Origin: Streptomyces sp. NBC_01431
Lineage (GTDB): Bacteria > Actinomycetota > Actinomycetes > Streptomycetales > Streptomycetaceae
Length of the DNA stretch: 64,000 nt
Assembly: GCF_036231355.1 (NCBI RefSeq)
Contig: NZ_CP109496.1
Coordinates: forward strand, 2,418,001-2,482,000
Direction of reading: 5' to 3'
The position numbers and the translations under genes were made by a program. How positions within the stretch are numbered: the first letter of the stretch is position 1; every line of letters begins with the position of its first letter. The notes beneath the pieces were generated by a model that was given only the letters and a program-made list of their open reading frames with translations, was not told the origin of the DNA and made no database searches. Shown here in pieces: positions 45,490 through 53,589 of this stretch.

Positions 45490-46914
45490 TCAGACTCCAG
45501 CGGGCGTACGGGCGTCGGAGAGGTCGGCAGGCGAGGCCAGATGGCCGAGAACCGCGGTCGCGGCGGCGACCTGGGGCGAAACCAGGTGGGTGCGGCCGCC
45601 CTTGCCCTGCCTGCCCTCGAAGTTGCGGTTGGAGGTGGACGCGGAGCGCTCACCGGGGGCCAGCTGGTCCGGGTTCATGCCCAGGCACATCGAGCAGCCC
45701 GCGTGCCGCCATTCGGCGCCGGCGGCCGTGAACACCTTGTCCAGGCCCTCGTCCATGGCTTGCAGGGCGACTCGGACCGAGCCCGGGACGACCAGCATCC
45801 GTACGCCGTCGGCGACTTTGCGGCCCTCGATGACGGCGGCCGCGTTGCGCAGGTCCTCGATGCGGCCGTTGGTGCACGAACCTACGAAGACGGTGTCGAC
45901 GTTGATGTCGCGCAGCGGCTGCCCGGCGGTCAACCCCATGTATTCCAGGGCCTTTTCGGCGGCCAGGCGCTCCGAAGCGTCCTCGTACGAAGCAGGGTCG
46001 GGGACCTCGGCCGACAGCGGGGCGCCCTGGCCGGGGTTGGTGCCCCAGGTGACGAACGGCGAGAGCTCGTCGGCCTTGATGACGACCTCGGCGTCGAAGA
46101 CCGCGTCCTCGTCCGTCTTCAGGGTCTTCCAGTAGGCGACCGCCGCGTCCCAGTCCGCGCCCTTGGGGGCGTGGGCGCGGCCCTCCAGGTAGTCGAACGT
46201 GGTGCGGTCCGGGGCGATCATGCCCGCGCGGGCACCGGCCTCGATCGACATGTTGCAGATGGTCATGCGGGCTTCCATCGACAGCTTCTCGATGGCGGAG
46301 CCGCGGTACTCCAGGACGTAGCCCTGGCCGCCGCCGGTGCCGATCCGCGCGATGATGGCGAGGATCAGGTCCTTGGCGGTGACGCCGTCGGGCAGTTCGC
46401 CGTCGACGGTGATGGCCATCGTCTTGAACGGGGCCAGCGGCAGCGTCTGGGTGGCGAGCACGTGCTCGACCTGCGAGGTGCCGATGCCGAAGGCCAGCGC
46501 GCCGAAGGCGCCGTGGGTGGAGGTGTGCGAGTCGCCACAGACCACGGTGGTGCCGGGCTGGGTCAGGCCCAGCTGCGGTCCCACCACGTGGACGACGCCC
46601 TGCTCGACATCGCCCAGCGGGTGCAGCCGCACCCCGAACTCGGCGCAGTTCTTGCGCAGCGTCTCCAGCTGGACGCGCGAGACCGGGTCGGCAATCGGCT
46701 TGTCGATGTCGATGGTCGGGGTGTTGTGGTCCTCGGTGGCGATGGTGAGGTCGAGCCTGCGCACCTGGCGGCCGTTCTTGCGCAGACCGTCGAAGGCCTG
46801 CGGGCTGGTCACCTCGTGCAGCAGGTGGAGATCGATGAAGAGGAGGTCGGGCTCGCCCTCGGCTCGCCTGACGACATGGTCGTCCCAGACCTTCTCCGCG
46901 AGTGTCCTACCCAT
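45490..46914 (-). CDS. leuC: 3-isopropylmalate dehydratase large subunit
   Basis: The protein is 474 aa. The [4Fe-4S] cysteines are in [15 protein letters not shown] and [18 protein letters not shown], and substrate motifs include [21 protein letters not shown] chose ATG 46914 because CCGGAGGG lies 7 nt before it. The gene is divergent from ndgR, a known regulator of leuCD in Streptomyces. Confidence 0.97.
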   Translation of the reverse strand: MGRTLAEKVWDDHVVRRAEGEPDLLFIDLHLLHEVTSPQAFDGLRKNGRQVRRLDLTIATEDHNTPTIDIDKPIADPVSRVQLETLRKNCAEFGVRLHPLGDVEQGVVHVVGPQLGLTQPGTTVVCGDSHTSTHGAFGALAFGIGTSQVEHVLATQTLPLAPFKTMAITVDGELPDGVTAKDLILAIIARIGTGGGQGYVLEYRGSAIEKLSMEARMTICNMSIEAGARAGMIAPDRTTFDYLEGRAHAPKGADWDAAVAYWKTLKTDEDAVFDAEVVIKADELSPFVTWGTNPGQGAPLSAEVPDPASYEDASERLAAEKALEYMGLTAGQPLRDINVDTVFVGSCTNGRIEDLRNAAAVIEGRKVADGVRMLVVPGSVRVALQAMDEGLDKVFTAAGAEWRHAGCSMCLGMNPDQLAPGERSASTSNRNFEGRQGKGGRTHLVSPQVAAATAVLGHLASPADLSDARTPAGV

Positions 46915-47005
46915 CGCCTTCCCTCCGGCCGGCGTCGTCGCCGGCACTACTAGAGATCGATTGCCCATGCCCGTACCGCACGCCCCGGGCGAAGGCCGGA
47001 TCCGT

Positions 47006-47024
47006 TGTACGGATCGCCAGTACA
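47006..47024. promoter_or_regulatory. Palindrome TGTAC-N9-GTACA in the leuC-ndgR gap
   Basis: A 5-bp inverted repeat with 9-bp spacing, between the leuC and ndgR starts. It could be an operator or part of a promoter. The binding protein is not known. Confidence 0.4.
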
Positions 47025-47054
47025 GCTTGACGACTTCCGGAGAAAATTGAACTT

Positions 47055-47075
47055 GCGTTTCACAGAGTGAGACGC
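47055..47075. promoter_or_regulatory. Palindromic operator GCGTTTCAC-AGA-GTGAGACGC
   Basis: A 9-bp inverted repeat with one mismatch and a 3-nt centre, just upstream of the ndgR start and facing leuC. IclR-type regulators bind such palindromes, and NdgR/AreB is known to bind the leuC-ndgR intergenic region. Confidence 0.72.
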
Positions 47076-47087
47076 GAATATCGTTGC

Positions 47088-47804
47088 ATGGACAACTCTA
47101 GCGGCGTAGGCGTTCTGGACAAGGCTGCCCTTGTCCTGAGCGCTCTGGAGTCCGGTCCGGCCACCCTCGCAGGTCTGGTCGCGGCCACTGGGCTCGCACG
47201 ACCCACGGCACACCGCCTCGCCGTGGCACTGGAACACCACCGGATGGTGGCTCGGGACATGCAGGGCCGTTTCATTCTCGGCCCCCGGCTCGCGGAGCTC
47301 GCGGCAGCGGCGGGCGAGGACCGCCTGCTGGCCACGGCCGGGCCCGTACTGACGCATCTGCGCGATGTGACGGGCGAGAGCGCCCAGCTCTATCGCCGGC
47401 AGGGCGACATGCGGATCTGCGTGGCGGCCGCCGAGCGCCTCTCCGGCCTGCGCGACACCGTGCCGGTCGGCTCCACGCTGACGATGAAGGCCGGCTCGTC
47501 CGCCCAGATCCTGATGGCCTGGGAGGAGCCGGAGCGCCTGCACCGCGGCCTCCAGGGCGCCCGCTTCACGGCGACGGCCCTCTCCGGCGTGCGCCGCAGG
47601 GGCTGGGCCCAGTCGATCGGCGAGCGCGAGCCGGGCGTGGCCTCGGTGTCGGCGCCGGTGCGCGGCCCGTCGAACCGGGTGGTGGCCGCCGTATCGGTCT
47701 CCGGCCCCATCGAGCGCCTGACCCGGCACCCGGGCCGGATGCACGCCCAGGCTGTCATCGACGCCGCCGGGCGCCTGTCCGAGGCCCTGCGCCGCAACGG
47801 CTGA
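47088..47804 (+). CDS. ndgR: IclR-family regulator NdgR
   Basis: The protein is 238 aa. The winged-helix part shows [20 protein letters not shown], then [15 protein letters not shown], and the IclR effector domain follows ([21 protein letters not shown]). Length and location next to leuCD match NdgR of S. coelicolor and AreB of S. clavuligerus, which control leucine genes and secondary metabolism. ATG 47088 has a weak ribosome site; the upstream operator overlaps its promoter region. Confidence 0.93.
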   Translation: MDNSSGVGVLDKAALVLSALESGPATLAGLVAATGLARPTAHRLAVALEHHRMVARDMQGRFILGPRLAELAAAAGEDRLLATAGPVLTHLRDVTGESAQLYRRQGDMRICVAAAERLSGLRDTVPVGSTLTMKAGSSAQILMAWEEPERLHRGLQGARFTATALSGVRRRGWAQSIGEREPGVASVSAPVRGPSNRVVAAVSVSGPIERLTRHPGRMHAQAVIDAAGRLSEALRRNG

Positions 47805-47820
47805 GTCCCTACTTCCACTT

Positions 47821-47858
47821 TCCGGCCCACCGCTTCAACGCCGCAGCGGTGGGCCGGA
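47821..47858 (+). terminator. 14-bp terminator hairpin of ndgR
   Basis: TCCGGCCCACCGCT (47821-47834) pairs with AGCGGTGGGCCGGA (47845-47858), 16 bp after the ndgR stop. The rest of the gap to 48104 has no gene I can support, only a weak short open frame (47849-48118). Confidence 0.8.
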
Positions 47859-48104
47859 GGTGTGTCCGGGGCCCGCCCCGCTCAACCGACCGCGCACAAC
47901 CGGTGGTTCGGGGTCGGATTCACCGGCATACGGCACGGTGGTCGGCGCGGTCGGGCGCTGCCCCGGCTCGGATACCCGTGCGCGGTCGAGGACTTGCTGC
48001 CCTCCATGCGCAGGCGACCGCCGAACTGGCCGTGACCGAGCGGGAGTTGGTGGAGCGTTACGACTCCCGCGCCGCGCAGGCAGAGAGGTACGGAGACACG
48101 AAAA

Positions 48105-48129
48105 GGCCCTCCGCATGAAGCGGAGGGCC
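48105..48129 (-). terminator. Terminator of the tRNA cluster
   Basis: GGCCCTCCGC (48105-48114) pairs with GCGGAGGGCC (48120-48129). On the minus strand it is followed by TTTTCGTG. It lies 14 bp past the last tRNA gene. Confidence 0.85.
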
Positions 48130-48142
48130 AATTCTCTGTGCG

Positions 48143-48215
48143 TACCCCCGACCGGATTCGAACCGGCGCTACCGCCTTGAGAGGGCGGCGTGCTAGGCCG
48201 CTACACAACGGGGGC
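48143..48215 (-). tRNA. tRNA-Glu (CTC)
   Basis: A 73-nt cloverleaf on the minus strand. The anticodon stem CCGCC...GGCGG encloses CTCTCAA with anticodon CTC, and the T arm is CCGGTTCGAATCCGG. The acceptor stem is GCCCCCG/CGGGGGT. Last gene of the cluster. Confidence 0.93.
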
Positions 48216-48266
48216 CTATCTGCATTTCGGACCTTCGATGAAGATCCAGGATCTTGTAATGACCCG

Positions 48267-48338
48267 CTGGGCTACCAGGACTCGAACCTAGAATGACGGT
48301 ACCAGAAACCGTAGTGTTGCCAATTACACCATAGCCCA
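48267..48338 (-). tRNA. tRNA-Gln (CTG)
   Basis: A 72-nt cloverleaf. The acceptor stem TGGGCTA pairs with TAGCCCA. The anticodon loop TTCTGGT carries CTG between ACGGT and ACCGT. The T arm contains GGTTCGAGTCC. Confidence 0.92.
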
Positions 48339-48354
48339 TGGTGGTTTAGACCAG

Positions 48355-48427
48355 TACCCCCGACCGGATTCGAACCGGCGCTACCGCCTTGAGAGGGCGG
48401 CGTGCTAGGCCGCTACACAACGGGGGC
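48355..48427 (-). tRNA. tRNA-Glu (CTC), second copy
   Basis: Identical in sequence over 73 nt to the copy at 48143-48215, with the same CTC anticodon and T arm. Confidence 0.93.
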
Positions 48428-48488
48428 CCTAGCGATCCTGCAGCAGGTTCACCGGGTGCGACCCTGGTGATCCCGTGGGAAGGATCTG

Positions 48489-48561
48489 TACCCCCGACCG
48501 GATTCGAACCGGCGCTACCGCCTTGAGAGGGCGGCGTGCTAGGCCGCTACACAACGGGGGC
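48489..48561 (-). tRNA. tRNA-Glu (CTC), third copy
   Basis: A further identical 73-nt copy with the same CTC anticodon, 61 bp from the second copy. The spacers between copies differ, so the repeat unit is the tRNA only. Confidence 0.93.
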
Positions 48562-48582
48562 CTTGCAGAAAAGCTCTGCGAG

Positions 48583-48654
48583 CTGGGCTACCAGGACTCG
48601 AACCTAGACTAACGGAACCAGAAACCGTCGTGCTGCCAATTACACCATAGCCCA
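48583..48654 (-). tRNA. tRNA-Gln (CTG), second copy
   Basis: A 72-nt cloverleaf like that at 48267-48338, with a few base changes in the D/anticodon stems (ACGGTTTCTGGTTCCGT). It is the first gene transcribed in the cluster. Confidence 0.92.
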
Positions 48655-48743
48655 CCAAAGCGCAACTCCCGTACGGGGTTTTGCTCGGCTTGCGCTTTCG
48701 GTTCGGGGCTTTTCCCCCCGCTTCCCTCGGCGCAGGAAGAACA

Positions 48744-49463
48744 TTACCCGAAGGTGTCCGGCGCTCCAAAACGGGTATCGCGGCGCAGGAGGTCAGGGAG
48801 CTGATCGAGCCCGGTGATGCGGACGAGCTCGGGCCGTCCGCCGGTCCCGGACCGGTCGAGCCAGACCCCCTTGAGCCCCGCCTTGTCAGCCCCGCGTGCG
48901 TCGATGTCCGGCTGGTCGCCGACGTATGCGACCTCCGCCGGGGAGAGCCCGAGCGCCTCGCACCCGGCGTGGAAGGCGCCGGCCTCCGGTTTGGCGACGC
49001 CCAGTTCGGCGGCGCACAAGAGCGCCTCGAAGCGGTCCCGCACGCCCAGGATCCGCAGCTTCCGGTCCTGGTTGCGCAGGGAGGAGTTGGACAGGACGGC
49101 GTGCCGGTAGTCGTCGGCGAGTACGTCGAGAACGGGCAGGGTGTCCGGGAACAGACTCCAGGCCGCTTCGTAGTGCGCCACGTGCCGCTCGAACCAGGCC
49201 TCGGCACGCTCGTCGCTCATGGGCTCGTCCAGGAACGACCGGACCCGGTCGCGCCGCTGCCCTTCCCAGTCGGTCTCCCCGGCCGCGAACCGCGCCCAGT
49301 GGTACGCGGTGAACTCGTCCCAGCTGTCGAGGGCCTTCTCCAGACAGTCGTACGCGCGGGGCAGGCCTTCGATGTCGAGGTGCGCCCGCATGCCGGAGCG
49401 GGAGGCCGTGGCGTAGTCGAAGATCGTGTCGTCGATGTCCCAGAGGACGGCGCGGATGGCCAT
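48744..49463 (-). CDS. HAD-superfamily hydrolase
   Basis: The protein is 239 aa. HAD motif I is VLWDIDDTIFDYA (two catalytic Asp) near residue 6. Motif II is VLSNSSLRNQDRKL, and motif III/IV is KPEAGAFHAGCEALG then YVGDQPDIDARGADKAG. It is a haloacid dehalogenase-like phosphatase of unknown substrate. It lies between the tRNA cluster and the DUF4241 gene. Confidence 0.88.
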   Translation of the reverse strand: MAIRAVLWDIDDTIFDYATASRSGMRAHLDIEGLPRAYDCLEKALDSWDEFTAYHWARFAAGETDWEGQRRDRVRSFLDEPMSDERAEAWFERHVAHYEAAWSLFPDTLPVLDVLADDYRHAVLSNSSLRNQDRKLRILGVRDRFEALLCAAELGVAKPEAGAFHAGCEALGLSPAEVAYVGDQPDIDARGADKAGLKGVWLDRSGTGGRPELVRITGLDQLPDLLRRDTRFGAPDTFG

Positions 49464-49536
49464 GCTTCGAGTTTAGGTCGTCGGGCCGGAGCGAGGACGG
49501 TGTTCTGGCATATGCGCCCGACGGCGGCGGCGAAGG

Positions 49537-50208
49537 TCAGTGCACCAGTGCTTCGGCCGGGACGACGAAGAAGTCGGTGACGAAGCAGGTGATCGCGCCG
49601 GCCTCGTCGCGGCCTATCCAGGTGGGGTAGGCGCCGTCGCCCCAGCCGGAGGAGAAGGCGATCAGGTTGTGACCGGAGGCGGGGTCGGTGACGGTGTGCG
49701 GCCCGGGTGAGGGCGGGACGGTGTCGAAGGCCTCCCAGAGCGGGCCCTCGTCGCCCTCGCAGTCGGGGAAGGACCCGTCGGACCCGGCGTCGTAGAAACA
49801 CCCGGTGCCCGCGTCCACGCCGTACCCGAAGAACTCGTCGTCATCGAGCTCGGCGAGGTCCTGGCCCGGCTGGAGCGCGAGTTCCCAGGAGACGGCGGGG
49901 ACGTCCTGGATGACGAGGCGCGCCGCGACCACCCGCAGGTGCGGGGTGTCCGCCTCGGGCTCCCCCGGCCGCACGAGGGTGGCCACCGCGGCGTCCACCC
50001 GGTACCGCCCCGGCGCGACGTCGGCCGTGAACGGCTCGGCCTCGCCGGCCCCGAGTGAGACGAACGGGTCGCAGGCGATGACCCGGCCGGTGTGCAGCCA
50101 CAGCTCCCCGCCGGCCACCACGGACAGCGTGCCGGTGGTGCCGGACTCCTCCACGAAGGTGTGGCCCGGAGTGAAGTGCCAGGAGAAGTCGGGGGCGGGC
50201 ATGGGCAT
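49537..50208 (-). CDS. DUF4241-domain protein
   Basis: The protein is 223 aa. The sequence ACDPFVSLGAGEAEPFTADVAPGRYRVDAAVA and the C-terminal GWGDGAYPTWIGRDEAGAITCFVTDF match DUF4241, a beta-rich family of unknown function. I chose ATG 50208 with GGGAG about 7 nt upstream; an ATG two codons upstream and in-frame positions further up are possible. Confidence 0.82.
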   Translation of the reverse strand: MPMPAPDFSWHFTPGHTFVEESGTTGTLSVVAGGELWLHTGRVIACDPFVSLGAGEAEPFTADVAPGRYRVDAAVATLVRPGEPEADTPHLRVVAARLVIQDVPAVSWELALQPGQDLAELDDDEFFGYGVDAGTGCFYDAGSDGSFPDCEGDEGPLWEAFDTVPPSPGPHTVTDPASGHNLIAFSSGWGDGAYPTWIGRDEAGAITCFVTDFFVVPAEALVH

Positions 50209-50380
50209 GAGGGTCTCCCGGTGTGACAGGCGTGGAGGCGGCGACAGTTCGCCTACGGGAAACATAACTCCCCCCACTGACAACGCAGTCCGAGACGGCT
50301 CGGGGCCGCAACCCGGCTCCGCGTCCCGGCCCCCAGGACAACTCCCGTACGGCTGGGGCGGGTTGCCGCCTGCGACGACC

Positions 50381-50414
50381 TGAGGGGCGGCAGCCCGTCG
50401 GCTGCCGCCCCTCA
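50381..50414. terminator. 15-bp terminator hairpin downstream of gltX
   Basis: TGAGGGGCGGCAGCC (50381-50395) pairs exactly with 50400-50414 around a 4-nt loop, 19 bp past the gltX stop (minus). The DUF4241 gene starts 173 bp further along the same strand. Confidence 0.82.
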
Positions 50415-50433
50415 TCCACACGTCTGTGTGCGC

Positions 50434-51918
50434 CTACGCCGCCAGCTTCACCAGCGCCGCGTCGATCCGCTTCAGCGTCTTGTCCTTGCCCAGGATTTCC
50501 AGGGACTCGAACAGGGGCAGGCCGACCGTGCGGCCGGTCACGGCCACGCGGACCGGGGCCTGCGCCTTGCCCAGCTTGAGGCCGTGCTCCTCGCCCGCCG
50601 CCAGGACCGCGTTCTTCAGGGACTCCGGCGACGTCCAGTCCGCCGACTCCAGCTTCTCGCGCGCCGTGCGAAGGAGTGCGTCCGAGCCTTCCTTCATGGC
50701 CTTCGCCCAGGACGCCTCGTCCTCGACGGGCTCGGCGCGGAAGAGGAAGTCGACGTTGGCCGTGATGTCCGAGAGGACCGTCACGCGGGTCTGGGCGTGC
50801 GGGGCGATCGCCTGCCAGGCCTTCTCGTCGAAGGACTCGGGGTCCCAGTTCGCGTGCGGGGCACGCAGCCACGGCTCGCAGGCCGCCGCGAAGGCCTTCT
50901 CGTCCAGCATGCGGATGTGGTCCGCGTTGATCGACTCGGCCTTCTTCAGGTCGAAGCGGGCCGGGTTGGCGTTGACGTCCGCGATGTCGAACTTCGCGAC
51001 CATGTCCTGGATCGAGAAGACGTCCTGGTCCGCCGAGAACGACCAGCCAAGCAGGGAGAGGTAGTTGAGGAGGCCCTCGGGGAGGAAGCCGCGCTCGCGG
51101 TAGACGTTCAAGGACGCCTGCGGGTCGCGCTTGGAGAGCTTCTTGTTGCCCTCGCCCATGACGTACGGCAGGTGGCCGAAGGACGGGATCTCCTTCGCCA
51201 CGCCCAGCTCGATCAGCGCCTTGTACAGCGCGATCTGGCGCGGCGTGGAGGACAGCAGGTCCTCGCCGCGCAGGACGTGGGTGATCTCCATCAGCGCGTC
51301 GTCGACCGGGTTGACCAGCGTGTAGAGCGGGGCGCCGTTCGCGCGGACGATGCCGTAGTCGGTGACGTTCTCCGCCTGGACGGTGATCTCGCCGCGGACC
51401 AGGTCCGTGAAGGTGGTCGCCTCGTCCGGCATCCGGAAGCGCACGACGTGGCTGCGGCCCTCGGCCTCGTACGCCTGCTTCTGCGCGTCGCTCAGATCGC
51501 GGCAGTGGCCGTCGTAGCCGGACGGCTTGCCGGCGGCGCGGGCGGCCTCGCGACGGGCGTCCAGCTCCTCGGTGGTGCAGTAGCAGTTGTACGCGTAGCC
51601 GCCCGCGAGCAGCTTCCCGGCGACGTCCTTGTAGATGTCCATGCGCTGCGACTGGCGGTAGGGCGCGTGCGGGCCGCCGATCTCCGGGCCCTCGTCCCAG
51701 GTGAAGCCCAGCCAGCGCATCGAGTCGAGCAGCTGGTTGTACGACTCCTCGGAGTCGCGCGCCGCGTCGGTGTCCTCGATGCGGAAGACGAAGGTGCCGC
51801 CGTGGTGCCGGGCGAACGCCCAGTTGAACAGGGCGGTGCGGACCAGGCCCACGTGGGGGTTGCCGGTCGGGGAGGGACAGAAACGGACGCGGACGCTGGC
51901 GTCCAGGGGGTTAGCCAC
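50434..51918 (-). CDS. gltX: Glutamyl-tRNA synthetase
   Basis: The protein is 494 aa. Class I motifs are visible: a HIGH-like [18 protein letters not shown], and the KMSKS-like [11 protein letters not shown] near residue 260. It charges tRNA-Glu, and three tRNA-Glu genes lie 2 kb away; it probably also mischarges tRNA-Gln in this group. The GTG start overlaps the FAH-family gene by 8 bp. Confidence 0.96.
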   Translation of the reverse strand: MANPLDASVRVRFCPSPTGNPHVGLVRTALFNWAFARHHGGTFVFRIEDTDAARDSEESYNQLLDSMRWLGFTWDEGPEIGGPHAPYRQSQRMDIYKDVAGKLLAGGYAYNCYCTTEELDARREAARAAGKPSGYDGHCRDLSDAQKQAYEAEGRSHVVRFRMPDEATTFTDLVRGEITVQAENVTDYGIVRANGAPLYTLVNPVDDALMEITHVLRGEDLLSSTPRQIALYKALIELGVAKEIPSFGHLPYVMGEGNKKLSKRDPQASLNVYRERGFLPEGLLNYLSLLGWSFSADQDVFSIQDMVAKFDIADVNANPARFDLKKAESINADHIRMLDEKAFAAACEPWLRAPHANWDPESFDEKAWQAIAPHAQTRVTVLSDITANVDFLFRAEPVEDEASWAKAMKEGSDALLRTAREKLESADWTSPESLKNAVLAAGEEHGLKLGKAQAPVRVAVTGRTVGLPLFESLEILGKDKTLKRIDAALVKLAA

Positions 51919-52687
51919 GCTTGATCACCCTGTTGGTGAGAGTGCCGATGCCTTCGATGGTGACGGCGACTTCGTCGCCGACGTTGAGGGGGCCGACCCC
52001 GGCCGGAGTGCCGGTGAGGATGACGTCGCCCGGGAGCAGCGTCATGGCCTCGGTGATGTGGACGACCAGGTCCTCGATGGAGCGGATCATGTCGGCGGTG
52101 CGGCCGAGCTGGCGCTGTTCGCCGTTGACCGTCGCCTGGATGGTGAGGTCCGTGGGGTCGAGGTCCGTCTCCACCCAGGGGCCGAGCGGGCACGAGGTGT
52201 CGAAGCCCTTGGCGCGGGCCCACTGCTTCTCGCGCTTCTGGGCGTCGCGCGCGGTGACGTCGTTGGCGCAGGTGTAGCCGAAGATGACGTCCTTGACGCG
52301 CTCGCGCGGGACCTCGCGGCACATGCGGCCGATGACGACGGCGAGCTCGGCCTCGTGGTGCAGTTCGTTGGAGAAGGAGGGGTACTCGATGTTGTCGCCG
52401 GAGCCGATCACCGAGGTGGTCGGCTTGAAGAAGGCCACCGGCACCTCGGGGACCTCGTTGCCGAGCTCCTTGGCGTGCTCCGCGTAGTTGCGGCCGATGG
52501 CCACGACCTTGTTGGGGAGCACGGGCGGCAGGAGGCGGACCTTGCTCAGCGGGACCTTGGTGCCGCTGAGCTCGAAGTCCGCGTACGGGATGCCCTTGAT
52601 GATGTCGAGTACGAGACCGTCGGGGCCTTCACCCTCGACGGCTCCGAAGGCGACATTGCCGTCGATGGAGAACCTGGCGATGCGCAC
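51911..52687 (-). CDS. Fumarylacetoacetate hydrolase-family protein
   Basis: The protein is 258 aa. Motifs are [36 protein letters not shown] and [21 protein letters not shown], which hold the metal-binding acids of FAH proteins. The probable activity is hydrolysis or decarboxylation of a beta-dicarbonyl or hydroxy-diketo acid; the exact substrate is unknown. GTG 52687. It overlaps the start of gltX, so the two are translated together. Confidence 0.9.
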   Translation of the reverse strand: MRIARFSIDGNVAFGAVEGEGPDGLVLDIIKGIPYADFELSGTKVPLSKVRLLPPVLPNKVVAIGRNYAEHAKELGNEVPEVPVAFFKPTTSVIGSGDNIEYPSFSNELHHEAELAVVIGRMCREVPRERVKDVIFGYTCANDVTARDAQKREKQWARAKGFDTSCPLGPWVETDLDPTDLTIQATVNGEQRQLGRTADMIRSIEDLVVHITEAMTLLPGDVILTGTPAGVGPLNVGDEVAVTIEGIGTLTNRVIKRG

Positions 52688-52821
52688 GAGTGCTGTCGCC
52701 CCTCACTTCGCTTAGCTGGTACTGGCTGGAGTCTGACGCTCCAGGCTAACGCGGGCGGGGGCACCGGCTGTGCGATTACTCCGCGGCTCGACCTGCGGCG
52801 GGCCGCCGCTCGGGGGGGGCC

Positions 52822-53010
52822 TCAGTTCGCGGCGCCGACGACGGCGGGCGCTTCCATCAGGATGGTGCGGCGCGGGTTGGCCGTCTGGGCGGGAAGGTCG
52901 ACGGTGTGCTCCGGCTGAGCGGTCCGCTGCAGCTCCTCGGCGTCCGCGAGGTGCGCGAGGGTGGTGCGGCGCGGGTTGGCTATGTTGCGGATGATCATCG
53001 TCGTCTTCAT
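52822..53010 (-). CDS. Small peptide with a duplicated ANPRRT motif
   Basis: The protein is 62 aa and starts MKTTMIIRNIANPRRTTLAH. It holds two copies of a short unit: IANPRRTTL near residues 10-18 and TANPRRTIL near 43-51. At DNA level an 18-bp stretch (GGTGCGGCGCGGGTTGGC) occurs twice on the plus strand, at 52864-52881 and 52963-52980. It has no signal peptide, TM segment or cysteine. I do not recognise a family. It is divergent from the conservon. The ribosome site is weak; an alternative ATG lies four codons later. Confidence 0.6.
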   Translation of the reverse strand: MKTTMIIRNIANPRRTTLAHLADAEELQRTAQPEHTVDLPAQTANPRRTILMEAPAVVGAAN

Positions 53011-53589
53011 CTCTGCTACAGACCCTGTCATTACGGGCGCGCCAAGGCGCCGGTTGTCGGATTGGCCATCCCTGTAAAGCGTCAGGCTAAACATTCGAAT
53101 TCCCGGCAAAGGGCCCGAGAGGCGACGATCAATGTGTGAGTTTCCTCACGAATCAGCCCACAAAAGGGATATAACGGTCCGTCAACCGACTACACAGGAA
53201 CGGACATTCCGGTACTGAACCCTTCATTCCGCTCCTGATCATCGCGACTGGGACACCCCCCACCCGTAAGCGACTCGTAAGCAAAAGTCCCATTTCTCCG
53301 CGATCACTTTCTACGTCTTGTGACCCGCTCATCACAATGTGTCACCCAGGTCACAGCCCGGTACGCGGGCCTTGTTGGAGATCCGGCACTGTGCTGGAAT
53401 TCCACGCACCGCCGCGGGTCACTGACCGGCGCGCAGGGGCGCAACGCAGCGCCGGGTGAGCGGCGGGAGGGGGAGCAGGACAAGCGCCGGTCACTCAGAC
53501 CACACAGGGGGCGCGCAGTGCCCCCATGACGCCGACACCGTCCCATCCGTCTACGCGGAGGGACGCCTGGTCCAGAGGTTGCGACGCTA
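53011..53589. other. 579-bp divergent control region of the conservon
   Basis: No gene is supported in this stretch. It contains the two tandem TGTG-N10-CACA palindromes, annotated separately, and a GGCGCGCC-AA-GGCGCC near-palindrome close to 53038. Promoters for the small peptide and cvnA1 should lie here. Confidence 0.6.
53319..53355. promoter_or_regulatory. Tandem TGTG-N10-CACA operator-like sites
   Basis: TGTG-ACCCGCTCAT-CACA (53319-53336) and TGTG-TCACCCAGGT-CACA (53338-53355) are two 18-bp palindromic frames one base apart. They lie 235-271 bp upstream of cvnA1. The repeat within 40 bp suggests a dimeric regulator. Confidence 0.55.

Noticed and set aside
47849..48118. Short plus-strand frame ending in a helical-looking stretch
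   Set aside because: The last 30 residues look protein-like, but the rest is Arg/Pro nonsense, there is no ribosome site, and it overlaps two terminators. A gene remnant is possible but unsupported.
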